A stretch of 64,000 nt of DNA from Pseudanabaena sp. lw0831. GTDB taxonomy: Bacteria; Cyanobacteriota; Cyanobacteriia; Pseudanabaenales; Pseudanabaenaceae. Each line of letters starts with the position of its first letter. Position 1 is the stretch's first letter. The notes under the pieces were generated by a model, which was not told where the DNA came from, made no database searches, and worked only from the letters and a program-made list of their open reading frames with translations. Positions 39,293 to 47,539 of the stretch are shown piece by piece. Location of the stretch: positions 62,001 through 126,000 of the forward strand of contig NZ_BBJB01000057.1 in the NCBI RefSeq assembly GCF_016584665.1, in the 5' to 3' direction. The translations under genes and the position numbers were made by a program.

Positions 39293-39696
39293 GGTCGATA
39301 TGACTCGTCTTGTTTAAATTTTGATGAGGCTAGGCTGAACATCGCTTTGCTCTATGCAGCCTAATAAATTTTGAATAAATAGATTGCTTTGCAAATCTTT
39401 ACAATTTCCTCTAATTCTAACATTGATATCGCGATCGCCTAAAGCGCTTTTGAAATGCTTCAGCACTTCTCATTATAAAAATCAGTTTTGATGTAAGTCC
39501 GCAGTCGGCGGACTTGCATCAAAACTGATTTTTGGGGTTTCAGAGCATGCAGAGATGAAACCCCAAAAATCAGTTTCATAATTAGAACTACTGGAATGCT
39601 TTTCCTACTTACTGGTTTTTTGGATTGTATACATGGTAGTTTAGCCTGAGGCAAACTTAAACTAGCTTAGTTAACTGCTGTAAGGCTTTTACCTAT
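39293..39696. other. 404-bp divergent intergenic region with mutually exclusive hairpins
   Basis: It lies between the divergent Get3-like and Hpt genes. The only structured part is 39477-39576 (listed separately). No coding frame or RNA gene is convincing. Confidence 0.5.
39477..39576 (+). promoter_or_regulatory. Three-arm palindrome with alternative pairings upstream of the Hpt gene
   Basis: Arm A AAAAATCAGTTTTGATG (39477-39493) pairs perfectly with arm B at 39517-39533. Arm B's right part, extended to 39522-39542, pairs equally well with arm C at 39556-39576 (TGAAACCCCAAAAATCAGTT). A-B and B-C cannot form together. The layout is attenuator-like, 120 bp before the Hpt start, although it could simply be nested copies of the palindrome family. 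Confidence 0.45.
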
Positions 39697-40059
39697 ATGA
39701 ATCATCAACCAGAATCACCTGTTAATTTAGAGCAACTTAACCAGATATCAGAGGGAGATATAGAGTTTGAGATTGAGGTTCTACAGGTTTATGTTGAAGA
39801 TGTTTCGCAACGATTAAGCAAAATTAGAGATGAGATCGTTAGCAATAAATGGTCTCAAATTATGGGTCAGGCTCATCACCTTAAAGGCGCTAGTAGCAAT
39901 GTGGGTGCTTTGCAAATACAGATATTAGCGTTACATCTTGAGGAACTAAATCACTCACAAGATTCAGAAAAAGCCTTGGAAATTATTGAAGAGATGTTCT
40001 TGAAGTTGAAAGCAGTTGAGCTATTTATTACCGAAAAAATAGCAGCTTTATCATCTTAG
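39697..40059 (+). CDS. Stand-alone Hpt (histidine phosphotransfer) protein
   Basis: A 120-residue four-helix protein. The phosphorylatable His lies in MGQAHHLKGASSNVGALQIQ (HxLKGAS), preceded by EIEVLQVYVEDVSQRLSKIR, the standard Hpt layout. It would pass phosphate between a hybrid kinase and a response regulator; the partners are not adjacent. Length is typical for a single-domain Hpt. It is followed by an AAAACCC palindrome. Confidence 0.8.
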   Translation: MNHQPESPVNLEQLNQISEGDIEFEIEVLQVYVEDVSQRLSKIRDEIVSNKWSQIMGQAHHLKGASSNVGALQIQILALHLEELNHSQDSEKALEIIEEMFLKLKAVELFITEKIAALSS

Positions 40060-40069
40060 AGAGCATTTC

Positions 40070-40124
40070 AAAACCCAAAAGACAAGTGGTAGCGCTTCGT
40101 GCCGCAACTTGTCTTTTGGGTTTT
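40070..40124. terminator. Palindrome after the Hpt gene, AAAACCC family
   Basis: AAAACCCAAAAGACAAGT (40070-40087) and complement 40107-40124, tip GGTAGCGCTTCGTGCC. It starts 11 bp past the Hpt stop. Ends and tip match 4907-4959 and 28811-28863. Confidence 0.8.
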
Positions 40125-40157
40125 ATGATTTAGGATTGCTATATAGTTTTAATAACC

Positions 40158-40700
40158 ATGAGCTTTATGACCAGAAAACAATGGCGATCGCTTGCCAATA
40201 TATTTTGTATCTGCCTAATTTGCCTTGGCATAACCTTCTCAAATAAGTTTGTGCCAGATGTATCAGCTGAAACCGAACCTTCCTCATCTCAGATTGTCGA
40301 TCGCTTCGAGAACATTAAAAACAAAATGGCAAAACTCAGATTTTGCTACAACGAAAGCTGTTTTTATCGCAACGTCACTAGTAAAGTTGTCCCCCCAACA
40401 AATAATAATCCCCACTATACTGCCGAAATCTCTGCGGCTGTGGAGCGTCCATCCTCAAGTCCAGATCTAGCTGATTATCATTTTGTTTATGTGAATGATC
40501 TCTGGAAACTCGTCAAAGGTGAAGAGTTTACTGATGTTGCTGATTATGTATTTATAGGCGATCGCTATGAAATCTACAGCGTTCACAATAGTCATACTCT
40601 GCGCGGTAATTTAGACAAAGCCAAAGAAGATGGCGGCATCAAATCAGGATATTTACCCCTTTATTACGAAGTTTTAGATCACGGCATTGAAAAACTATAA
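40158..40700 (+). CDS. Secreted or membrane-anchored hypothetical protein
   Basis: A 180-residue protein with an N-terminal signal/anchor (about residues 14-37, NIFCICLICLGITFSNKFVP). The mature part has two close Cys residues (LRFCYNESCFYRN) that could form a disulfide, then aromatic-rich sequence (DYHFVYVNDLWKLVKGEEFT). No known family recognised. An in-frame ATG at 40167 is an alternative start. A 22-bp palindrome overlaps its stop. Confidence 0.55.
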   Translation: MSFMTRKQWRSLANIFCICLICLGITFSNKFVPDVSAETEPSSSQIVDRFENIKNKMAKLRFCYNESCFYRNVTSKVVPPTNNNPHYTAEISAAVERPSSSPDLADYHFVYVNDLWKLVKGEEFTDVADYVFIGDRYEIYSVHNSHTLRGNLDKAKEDGGIKSGYLPLYYEVLDHGIEKL

Positions 40701-40778
40701 GGATATGAGATGCGGCGCGAAGCGCCGCATCTCATATCCTTATAAATAAAAAGCCTCGCATTGCGAGGCTTTTTATTT
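40697..40778. terminator. Back-to-back hairpins between convergent genes (before rpsI end)
   Basis: First: ATAAGGATATGAGATGCGGC-GC (40697-40718), GAA loop, complement 40722-40743; tip GCGGCGC-gaa-GCGCCGC. Second: AAATAAAAAGCCTCGCA (40744-40760) with complement 40762-40778. The second lies 12 bp past the rpsI stop and is the likely terminator of the ribosomal operon. Confidence 0.85.
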
Positions 40779-40789
40779 GAGGCAAACGA

Positions 40790-41203
40790 TTACCGTTTCG
40801 AGTATTGAGGAGCTTTACGAGCTTTCTTAAGACCATACTTCTTACGTTCCTTACAACGAGGATCGCGGGTCATGTAGCCTTCAACTTTAAGAGGCTTACG
40901 ATTTTCAGGAGCAAGTTCGCATAATGCGCGAGCAACTCCCAATTTAATCGCATCAGCTTGACCAGTGACACCACCACCATGAGCATTGACCAAAACATCG
41001 TACTCATTTTCCAAGCCCAAGGTTTCCAAAGGAGCCTTAACGCCTGCAATGTATGTGGGGTTGAATTGCAGGTACAAATCGCCTGCTTTACCATTGATTA
41101 CGACTTTTCCTTCGCCTGGAACAAGGCGAACACGGGCGATCGCTTTTTTACGGCGACCAGTCCCCCAGTAAACAGCACGATTAGAACGTTCAGTATCTGA
41201 CAT
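40790..41203 (-). CDS. rpsI: 30S ribosomal protein S9
   Basis: 137 residues. [40 protein letters not shown], and the basic C-terminal tail [18 protein letters not shown] that reaches the P-site tRNA. Last gene of the operon, 12 bp after rplM. Length is normal. In many cyanobacteria rpmE follows; here it does not, and a double hairpin closes the unit. Confidence 0.96.
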   Translation of the reverse strand: MSDTERSNRAVYWGTGRRKKAIARVRLVPGEGKVVINGKAGDLYLQFNPTYIAGVKAPLETLGLENEYDVLVNAHGGGVTGQADAIKLGVARALCELAPENRKPLKVEGYMTRDPRCKERKKYGLKKARKAPQYSKR

Positions 41204-41215
41204 CGGTTATTTCTC

Positions 41216-41683
41216 CTACTTCTGCGATGGGATGGTGTTGATGACCAAGGTTTCGGGCTGTTGAGCCTCATGGGGATGGCTAGCACCCTTGTAGACCTTG
41301 AGCTTAGTGAAAAGCTGACGACCGAGGGTATTCTTCGGCAACATCCCCTTAATGGCATGTTCGAGAATACGTTCAGGAACGCGCGCGATTACCTTATCAA
41401 AGGTTTCTTCCTTCATCCCACCTGGGCGACCAGAATGTCTTCTGTATAGCTTTTGGGTGGATTTTTTCCCAGTTACAGCAATTTTTTCGGCGTTGATTAC
41501 AACGACAAAATCACCAGTATCTAGGTGGGGCGTATAGATGGGCTTATTTTTGCCGCGCAAGATAAGCGCGATCGCGCTAGCAAGCCTTCCTAGGCGTTGA
41601 CCTTCCGCATCAATGACATACCATTTGCGATCGGGATCTTTAGGTAAGTAGCTTTTATTCGGAGTAAGTGTAGTTGTAGTCAT
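41216..41683 (-). CDS. rplM: 50S ribosomal protein L13
   Basis: 155 residues. [60 protein letters not shown] and [20 protein letters not shown]. An early-assembling large-subunit protein. It is coupled to rpsI (12-bp gap) and follows truA by 105 bp. Confidence 0.96.
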   Translation of the reverse strand: MTTTTLTPNKSYLPKDPDRKWYVIDAEGQRLGRLASAIALILRGKNKPIYTPHLDTGDFVVVINAEKIAVTGKKSTQKLYRRHSGRPGGMKEETFDKVIARVPERILEHAIKGMLPKNTLGRQLFTKLKVYKGASHPHEAQQPETLVINTIPSQK

Positions 41684-41788
41684 TAGTTTCTCTACAAACG
41701 AGATTTATCTATGATATTTATCTGAGAAATAGATCTGTGAAATATTTCTGTCAAACTTGTAAGTTTGGAGCACATTAGCCTTTAAACT

Positions 41789-42628
41789 TCAAACCAATGT
41801 AATTACATGGTTGTCATTTAAGCCTAGTGTTTGCTTGCGCGATGCGAACTCAGCAAATGGATGATCGGCATAGCCGATCGCCAATAAGCACAGTCCTTGC
41901 GGTGGAGCCGCATACTTGACTTCAATACGACGCTTTTCTTGCCATATGCTCGTAAAGGCTTCAACACTTAGGCGCGAGCGCCCAACTTCGACTAATTGCC
42001 CTACTAACAAACGAATCATGCCGTACAAAAAGCCACTTGCTTGGACTTCCACATAGACAAAATTGCCATCCCGCCAACATATCGCTTCTTGAAGCTCAAG
42101 ACGGCTATGGGGACGACTTGAACCTGCTCTCTGAAATGCCGTCATATCTTGTTCACCTAACATGGGTTGTAAGGCTTGATGGATCAGCTTTTCGTCAAGA
42201 GGATCGTGATAATAGTGCCAGCTAAACGGCTTTACAAATAAATTCGGAATCGCCGCAGTGTAAATCGTGTAACGATAACGCCGCCATGTTGCCGAAAATC
42301 TTGCGTGCCAGTCAGCAGCCACTTCCATCGATCCACATATCAAGATATCTTCGGGCAAATAACTATTAAGTACCTTTGCCCAACGGTGGGGAGGGATCAA
42401 GCTTGACGTATCAAAATGGGCTACTTGAGCCGCAGCATGAACGCCAGTATCTGTTCTACCTGCACTATGCAAAACGGTTGCTTTTCCGCAAATCTTAGCG
42501 ATCGCTTCTTCAATCGTTTGCTGCACACTGGGATGATTTGGCTGTCTTTGCCACCCATAAAATTGTGTACCTAGATATTGAATAACTAAAGCAACACGAT
42601 GAGGAGACTCAGAATCAGCGGAGAACAT
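41789..42628 (-). CDS. truA: tRNA pseudouridine(38-40) synthase TruA
   Basis: 279 residues. VALVIQYLGTQFYGWQRQPN, the catalytic Asp in SAGRTDTGVHAAAQVAHFDT, YRYTIYT, and the FLYGMIRLLVGQLVEVGRSR core. It isomerises U38-40 in the anticodon arm. Its place between rplQ (8-bp gap) and rplM is the usual cyanobacterial order. Confidence 0.94.
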   Translation of the reverse strand: MFSADSESPHRVALVIQYLGTQFYGWQRQPNHPSVQQTIEEAIAKICGKATVLHSAGRTDTGVHAAAQVAHFDTSSLIPPHRWAKVLNSYLPEDILICGSMEVAADWHARFSATWRRYRYTIYTAAIPNLFVKPFSWHYYHDPLDEKLIHQALQPMLGEQDMTAFQRAGSSRPHSRLELQEAICWRDGNFVYVEVQASGFLYGMIRLLVGQLVEVGRSRLSVEAFTSIWQEKRRIEVKYAAPPQGLCLLAIGYADHPFAEFASRKQTLGLNDNHVITLV

Positions 42629-42636
42629 CTTGATGC

Positions 42637-43071
42637 TTATACGAGTTGCAAGATCGCCATTTCCGCATTGTCACCGCGACGGCTGACCGTGCGCACAATA
42701 CGTGTATAACCACCATTGCGCTCAGCGTAGCGCTCTTTAGCTTGGGTGAACAATAAGTCAACCAAGGTAGTTACTCGCTCATCTTCAGGTAATTGTTCCT
42801 GTTTGGTCTTGGTTTGAGGGCGATCGCTAACGGGTTCGCCATCTTTGACCGAAATATCGTATAAAAAGGCGATCGCTTGACGACGAGCGTGCAAAGAGCC
42901 ATTTTTAGCCAATGTGATCATGTGATCGACATTGGTGCGAACAGCATCAGCCTTAGCTCTGGTTGTCTTAATTTCGCCTCTGAGGATTAGCTCAGTGGTC
43001 AAAGCCCGTAGGAGAGCTTTGCGCTGATCGGCAGCCTTGTTAAGCTGGGGGGTTTTACAACGGTGACGCAT
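42637..43071 (-). CDS. rplQ: 50S ribosomal protein L17 with an internal insertion
   Basis: 144 residues. [40 protein letters not shown], then [20 protein letters not shown], and [20 protein letters not shown] at the end. Most cyanobacterial L17 proteins are about 116 residues. The surplus of about 28 residues lies in one acidic/polar block (about 82-110, [11 protein letters not shown]) between the globular core and the C-terminal strand. The reading frame is intact on both sides. Confidence 0.94.
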   Translation of the reverse strand: MRHRCKTPQLNKAADQRKALLRALTTELILRGEIKTTRAKADAVRTNVDHMITLAKNGSLHARRQAIAFLYDISVKDGEPVSDRPQTKTKQEQLPEDERVTTLVDLLFTQAKERYAERNGGYTRIVRTVSRRGDNAEMAILQLV

Positions 43072-43135
43072 AGGTGTGTACTAGATGGATATGAAACCAA
43101 ACTCTTTAGGTGAAAGAGTTTAAAAGATAGCCTTT

Positions 43136-44089
43136 CTACAGAACTTTAGAAGCCTTGGACTCAGTTAAGGTCAAGCCAAGATGCTGTTTGAGGGCATCCA
43201 TAACTTCCTCTGCTGACTTTTGACCAAAGTTTTTGATTTCCAGTAAATCGTCTTGGGTATATTCCAACAAATCAGCAACAGTGTTAATCTGTGCCCGTTT
43301 GAGACAGTTGTAAGCTCTGACTGACAGTTGCAATTCTTCAATGTGAATTTGCTTAGTCTCGTCTTGCTCATCACGTTCTTGAGGCAACGAGGGCGCAAGG
43401 GTGATTTCTTGCAAGGGCGAGAACAAATTCACTAACACGCTAGCGGCTTGGCTAAGCGCTTCTTGAGGCGTAATGCTGCCGTTTGTCCAAATATCGATTA
43501 ATAGACTCTCTTTATTGATCGCATCACCGATCCGAGCGTCCTTAATCTCATATTTGACCTTGCGCACAGGCATAAACACAGCGTCGATCTTGAGCGTATC
43601 AATAGGAGAACTATGGTCTTCCTTAGAACGATCTACCGAACGATAGCCTTTACCACGCTCAATCGTAAGTTCCATCTCCAATGTTGCACCTTCACTAAGA
43701 GTGGCGATGTATTGGTTAGGATTAACAATCTCGATATCCGATGGCAAAGAATGAAAACTGGTAGCCGTAACTAGCTTTGGACCGCGCTCTACCAAACGGA
43801 TAATCTGTGGTGCTGAGCTATAAGACTTCAGCACTAGCTCCTTAAGGTTGAGCATCAAATCCAAAACGTCTTCCCGTACGCCAGGAATCGTCGCAAATTC
43901 ATGGTTGACACCAGCAATGCGAACAGCAGTGACGGCCGCACCCTCAAGATTGGAGAGCAATACCCGTCTGAGCGCATTTCCAATGGTAATGCCTTGCCCC
44001 CGATCTAGTGGTTCCAGAACAAATTGGCTGTACTGGCTATTGTCTTTTTCTGTATGGGATGCAACGCACTCAACCTGAAACTGTGCCAT
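43136..44089 (-). CDS. rpoA: DNA-directed RNA polymerase alpha subunit
   Basis: 317 residues. N-terminal dimerisation domain (FVLEPLDRGQGITIGNALRR; LLSNLEGAAVTAVRIAGVNH), linker near residue 235, and C-terminal alpha-CTD (LSVRAYNCLKRAQINTVADL; DLLEIKNFGQKSAEEVMDAL) that contacts UP elements and regulators. Length is normal for cyanobacteria. A diverged heptamer repeat sits in the 122-bp gap before it. Confidence 0.97.
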   Translation of the reverse strand: MAQFQVECVASHTEKDNSQYSQFVLEPLDRGQGITIGNALRRVLLSNLEGAAVTAVRIAGVNHEFATIPGVREDVLDLMLNLKELVLKSYSSAPQIIRLVERGPKLVTATSFHSLPSDIEIVNPNQYIATLSEGATLEMELTIERGKGYRSVDRSKEDHSSPIDTLKIDAVFMPVRKVKYEIKDARIGDAINKESLLIDIWTNGSITPQEALSQAASVLVNLFSPLQEITLAPSLPQERDEQDETKQIHIEELQLSVRAYNCLKRAQINTVADLLEYTQDDLLEIKNFGQKSAEEVMDALKQHLGLTLTESKASKVL

Positions 44090-44151
44090 ATTTGTACCGA
44101 CTTAGTCTGCAAGAGTAAACGAAAATCAAAGGTGAAATTAGAGAATTGAAA

Positions 44152-44209
44152 AATTACGAATTACGGATTACGAATTTAGTTTTTAATTCGTAATTTCTAA
44201 TTTGTAATT
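44152..44209. repeat. Diverged AATTACG inverted heptamer repeat inside the ribosomal operon
   Basis: AATTACGAATTACGGATTAC.. (44152-44176) faces AATTCGTAATTTCTAATTTG.. (44185-44209). It is the same family as 22794-22857 but with several mismatches. It sits between rpsK and rpoA, so it will be transcribed as a hairpin within the operon mRNA. Confidence 0.7.
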
Positions 44210-44211
44210 GA

Positions 44212-44607
44212 TTACACACGTCTGCGTTTTGGAGGACGGCAGCCATTGTGAGGGATTGGGGTAATGTCACGAATGAGGGTGATCTCTAGACCAGCAGCTT
44301 GCAAAGCTCTCACTGCGGTTTCGCGGCCAGATCCAGGACCTGTAACCATTACTTCAACTTGACGCATTCCTTGCTCCATTGCTCTTCTAGCAGCGGATTC
44401 AGCCGCAGTTTGCGCTGCAAATGGAGTGCCTTTCTTCGCGCCTTTAAAGCCGCTAGCACCAGCCGAAGACCAAGAGATGACATCACCTACGGTGTCTGCG
44501 ATCGTGACGATAGTGTTGTTAAAAGTAGACTGGATGTAAGCGACTCCATTAGGGACATTGCGCTTATTCTTACGTGCGCCAGTTCTACGAGTTGTTTGAC
44601 GAGCCAT
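44212..44607 (-). CDS. rpsK: 30S ribosomal protein S11
   Basis: 131 residues. [80 protein letters not shown] and the [13 protein letters not shown] end. It shapes the platform of the small subunit. It follows rpsM by 20 bp. Confidence 0.97.
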   Translation of the reverse strand: MARQTTRRTGARKNKRNVPNGVAYIQSTFNNTIVTIADTVGDVISWSSAGASGFKGAKKGTPFAAQTAAESAARRAMEQGMRQVEVMVTGPGSGRETAVRALQAAGLEITLIRDITPIPHNGCRPPKRRRV

Positions 44608-44627
44608 TGTTTCGTATTAATCCTTAC

Positions 44628-45011
44628 TTACTTCTTACCTGGAGCCTTCTTCTTACCTGCGACAGTACGACGACCGCCACGGCGTGTACGCGCATTGGTG
44701 CGAGTACGTTGTCCACGGACAGGAAGACCCATACGATGTCTACGACCTCTGTAGCAACCGATGTCTACTAGGCGTTTGATGCTTAAACCTTCGAGACGAC
44801 GCAGATCGCCTTCAACTTGAAAGTTGGATTCTACCTCTTGACGTAAAGTTGTTACTTCAGGATCAGTAAGTTCTTTAACCCGTGTATCAGGGTTTATTTT
44901 GGTAGCTGCTAAGATTTTTTTGGCGCTAGTTAGACCGATTCCGTATATGTACGTTAGTCCTATTTCGATGCGCTTGTCACGCGGAAGGTCTACTCCTGCA
45001 ATGCGAGCCAC
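44628..45011 (-). CDS. rpsM: 30S ribosomal protein S13
   Basis: 127 residues. [80 protein letters not shown]. It contacts the P-site tRNA and the 50S subunit. It is the first gene of the run here: rpmJ and infA, which often precede it, are not in the 350 bp upstream. Confidence 0.97.
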   Translation of the reverse strand: MARIAGVDLPRDKRIEIGLTYIYGIGLTSAKKILAATKINPDTRVKELTDPEVTTLRQEVESNFQVEGDLRRLEGLSIKRLVDIGCYRGRRHRMGLPVRGQRTRTNARTRRGGRRTVAGKKKAPGKK

Positions 45012-45047
45012 TATAAGTCTCCCAATTTGTTGTCAGTTTTCAATGTT

Positions 45048-45200
45048 ATGGTTGCCCTAAAAGCACTTGCTGATCAACCCTTTCAGGAATCTCGTCAGCA
45101 ACTTTTGGGACGGATGGCTGTACAACACTATCTTCGCGAGAGCGTTAGTTCTATGCAGTGGGTTAGCTACAATCGACAGAAGCAAATTACGAAGACGTAA
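45048..45200 (+). CDS. Possible small ORF opposite the ribosomal operon start
   Basis: A 50-codon frame on the plus strand, ATG 45048 to TAA 45198-45200: MVALKALADQPFQESRQQLL, then GRMAVQHYLRESVSSMQWVS. Composition is protein-like, but it lacks a clear ribosome site, and the stretch must also contain the rpsM promoter on the other strand. It could be a gene relic. Low confidence. Confidence 0.25.
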   Translation: MVALKALADQPFQESRQQLLGRMAVQHYLRESVSSMQWVSYNRQKQITKT

Positions 45201-45362
45201 TATTTTACAGCGAACTCTATAATATATGGATAATGGTAACTTATGTCAATATTTTTATAATTTACTTTAGTTAATCGCCTACGGTTAGCATTGCTAACCG
45301 TAGGCGATCGCTTGTGAAACGAACCTGAAATGAACCGCACCAAGTATTTGTAGCAATCTCGA
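45201..45362. other. Intergenic DNA with a perfect 17-bp hairpin
   Basis: ATCGCCTACGGTTAGCA (45274-45290) and its complement 45292-45308 form a loop-tight hairpin about 55 bp beyond the stop of the channel-like gene at 45363. It is a plausible terminator of the chemosensory/channel operon. Together with 45012-45200 it makes up the 351 bp between rpsM and that gene. Confidence 0.6.
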
Positions 45363-46394
45363 TTAGCCCACGATCGCCGCATAGGCGATGATAATCACAT
45401 TAAGAACGATAAACGAGATCGTAAACAACCGAAATAAAATATAGCGATCGAACCAAACCGCTTGCTTTCTTTTGCCATTTTCGTTGGTTATTCGTGAGAA
45501 TACGGTAGCAAGGGAGGCTGTAAAGATATAAACGATCGCAATAATGTGAATTTGATCGACCATAGTTAGGCTCTCGGTGCGTCCCAAAACCGATTCTGGG
45601 GCGCGCATATTCACTAAAACTGAAAATAAACATCCTACAAGCAAGCTTGTTCGAGCGCTAACCAAGCTAGGTTCTCCCGTTTCATAGAAAAATGACAGCA
45701 TTGCAACGGCAAAAGCAACATAGAGACCAGCGGTCAGTTTAAAGAAACTTGTATACTTGCTACGCTGAATTGGGATGGAAATCGTCAAACGGGAATGAAC
45801 TCCATCTTTGCCAATTAGCTCTGGGTCGCCAAAATTTGTCTTGTAGGAAACTTTAAGTTCTTCAAAGGTGAAGTCGGTAATATTCCATCCGCTTAACTTC
45901 ATATTGCGTTGATAACCAGAATTTTTAAAGTCAGGTGTATATATAAATTCAGAAGCATCTTGATCGGACTCTAAAGAAATTTTTAAGGTGTGACGATCAA
46001 ATGGATAGTTCTGGACATCCCAACTCTGATACAAGACGGCACTGATGTCTTTTTGAGACCAATAAACTTCACCCTTTGTGGAAAAGGACTCAGAAAGATT
46101 TTTTTTGTCAAGCGTAGTGATAGATATTTCATTGGATTCTAATGAATCAATGATTTCTATGTTTTCTAAAGGTTTAAGTTCTTTGACAGGGCAAACACTC
46201 CATAACCGAAAGTTAGCCGTAAATGATTTGTCTGCAAATTTAAAATTTCGCAAGGATGTAATATAAATTCCGATGCGACAAGTCTGGGGAGGTTTTACTG
46301 GATCTGCGATCGCATCTGGAACTCCTATAAGCATTAGCCAAGCGCTAATACATAAGAGTGAGATAAGAATAAATTTACAAGCTTTTAAGTACAA
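45363..46394 (-). CDS. Pentameric ligand-gated ion channel-like protein (Cys-loop receptor superfamily), paralogue B
   Basis: A 343-residue protein with a signal peptide (about residues 7-30). The beta-rich extracellular domain starts TCRIGIYITSLRNFKFADKS, and continues FRLWSVCP and the Pro-loop signature SWDVQNYPFDRHTLKISLES (as in GLIC YPFDxQTL), then KLSGWNITDFTFEELKVSYK and HSRLTISIPIQRSKYTSFFK leading into four C-terminal hydrophobic helices (AGLYVAFAVAMLSFFYETGE; SLLVGCLFSVLVN; QIHIIAIVYIFTASLATVFS; FRLFTISFIVLNVIIIAYAA). This is the GLIC/ELIC layout. Ligand and ion selectivity cannot be read from sequence. It is a tandem paralogue of the next gene. Confidence 0.72.
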   Translation of the reverse strand: MYLKACKFILISLLCISAWLMLIGVPDAIADPVKPPQTCRIGIYITSLRNFKFADKSFTANFRLWSVCPVKELKPLENIEIIDSLESNEISITTLDKKNLSESFSTKGEVYWSQKDISAVLYQSWDVQNYPFDRHTLKISLESDQDASEFIYTPDFKNSGYQRNMKLSGWNITDFTFEELKVSYKTNFGDPELIGKDGVHSRLTISIPIQRSKYTSFFKLTAGLYVAFAVAMLSFFYETGEPSLVSARTSLLVGCLFSVLVNMRAPESVLGRTESLTMVDQIHIIAIVYIFTASLATVFSRITNENGKRKQAVWFDRYILFRLFTISFIVLNVIIIAYAAIVG

Positions 46395-46433
46395 AATTAT
46401 GCCCTGACTTTAAGAGTAAACAAAAGAGTAAAT

Positions 46434-46472
46434 AATTAGCAATTAGAATTAGCGATTAGAATTAGCGATTAG
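46434..46472. repeat. ATTAGAATTAGCG tandem repeat between the channel-like paralogues
   Basis: AATTAGCAATTAG followed by two copies of the 13-mer ATTAGAATTAGCG. It overlaps the stop of paralogue A (46469-46471) and fills the short gap between the paralogues. Confidence 0.65.
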
Positions 46473-47533
46473 CCGACAATAATTGCGTAGGCGATCGCGA
46501 TGACATTAAACACGACAAACGAGATGGTAAACAGTTGAAAGAAAACGCGGCGATCGAGCCACATGGCAAACTTTTTATTGTTACTTTCAGAAGTTAGCCG
46601 AGAGTAGACTGATACAACGCCAGTTCCAAAAACATAGAGAATAGTGCCAATATGAATTTGGTCTATTAAGGTTAAGTCTTCGGTGCGACCTAAGACAGAT
46701 TCTTGTAAGCGCATACTTAACAAAGTGGCAAATAATGCCCCGATATAAATCGCTCTTCTCGGACTTGCTAAACTTGTATTACTAGAATCGTAGAAGAAAG
46801 ACAACATTGCAACTGCAAAGGCAATATAAACGCCAATAGTAAGCTTAAAGAAACTGAACATCTTAATCCGCTTTATATCAATTGAAATCACTATTCTTGA
46901 GTAACTTTCCTGCTGTGCAACTTGTTCTGGATTCCCAAAAGTAGTTGAGTAGGATATCTTTTGTTCGGCAATCTTAAACTTGGTAATTTGCCAACTGTCC
47001 AAATCAATATTTGGTTTGTATCCAGAGTTATCGAAGTCTGTTGTGTAAACAAACTCCGAGGAATTTTTAGTCGTCTCTTCAAAGGCGATCGTTAATGTGT
47101 GGCGATCAAAAGGGAAATTACTAACATTCCAACTCTGAGACAAAGTTGCTCGAACCTTGCGCCCCGACCAATAAACATTTTCCTGTACATCAAACCATTT
47201 TGATAGGTTTTTCCGCTCATCAGAACTATCATTTGCCACTTTAAAGTTTTTAAAGTCTTCAACATTAAGAACTTTCATACTTTTCAAAGGCTGTAACTCT
47301 TTGGATGGGCAGACACTCCATAAATAGAAATCTGTGCTAAACCTTTTGTCGGGTAGATTTAGATTGCGTAAAGACGCGACATAAACCCCAATTCTACAGG
47401 TTTGCGGTGGTTCAACTGTTGCGGCTAAAACCTCGGTTGAGTCCACAAATGACCATACGATGAGAATTATTGATAGACTCAGTAGCATTCTGAGCAATAT
47501 TCTAAAGTAATTTGAGAAGATCTTTTGTAACAT
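46469..47533 (-). CDS. Pentameric ligand-gated ion channel-like protein, paralogue A, directly after cheB
   Basis: A 354-residue protein from ATG 47533 (a GTG lies one codon earlier). Signal sequence at about residues 12-38; then PPQTCRIGVYVASLRNLNLP, YLWSVCPSKELQPL, Pro-loop SWNVSNFPFDRHTLTIAFEE, DSWQITKFKIAEQKISYSTT and YSRIVISIDIKRIKMFSFFK before four hydrophobic helices. It is co-linear with paralogue B, sharing the two N-terminal Cys, the FDRHTL loop and the ESVLGRTE(S/D)LT..DQIHI segment before M3. Only 6 bp separate it from the cheB stop, so co-transcription with the chemosensory operon is very likely. Confidence 0.72.
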   Translation of the reverse strand: MLQKIFSNYFRILLRMLLSLSIILIVWSFVDSTEVLAATVEPPQTCRIGVYVASLRNLNLPDKRFSTDFYLWSVCPSKELQPLKSMKVLNVEDFKNFKVANDSSDERKNLSKWFDVQENVYWSGRKVRATLSQSWNVSNFPFDRHTLTIAFEETTKNSSEFVYTTDFDNSGYKPNIDLDSWQITKFKIAEQKISYSTTFGNPEQVAQQESYSRIVISIDIKRIKMFSFFKLTIGVYIAFAVAMLSFFYDSSNTSLASPRRAIYIGALFATLLSMRLQESVLGRTEDLTLIDQIHIGTILYVFGTGVVSVYSRLTSESNNKKFAMWLDRRVFFQLFTISFVVFNVIAIAYAIIVG

Positions 47534-47539
47534 CACAGT

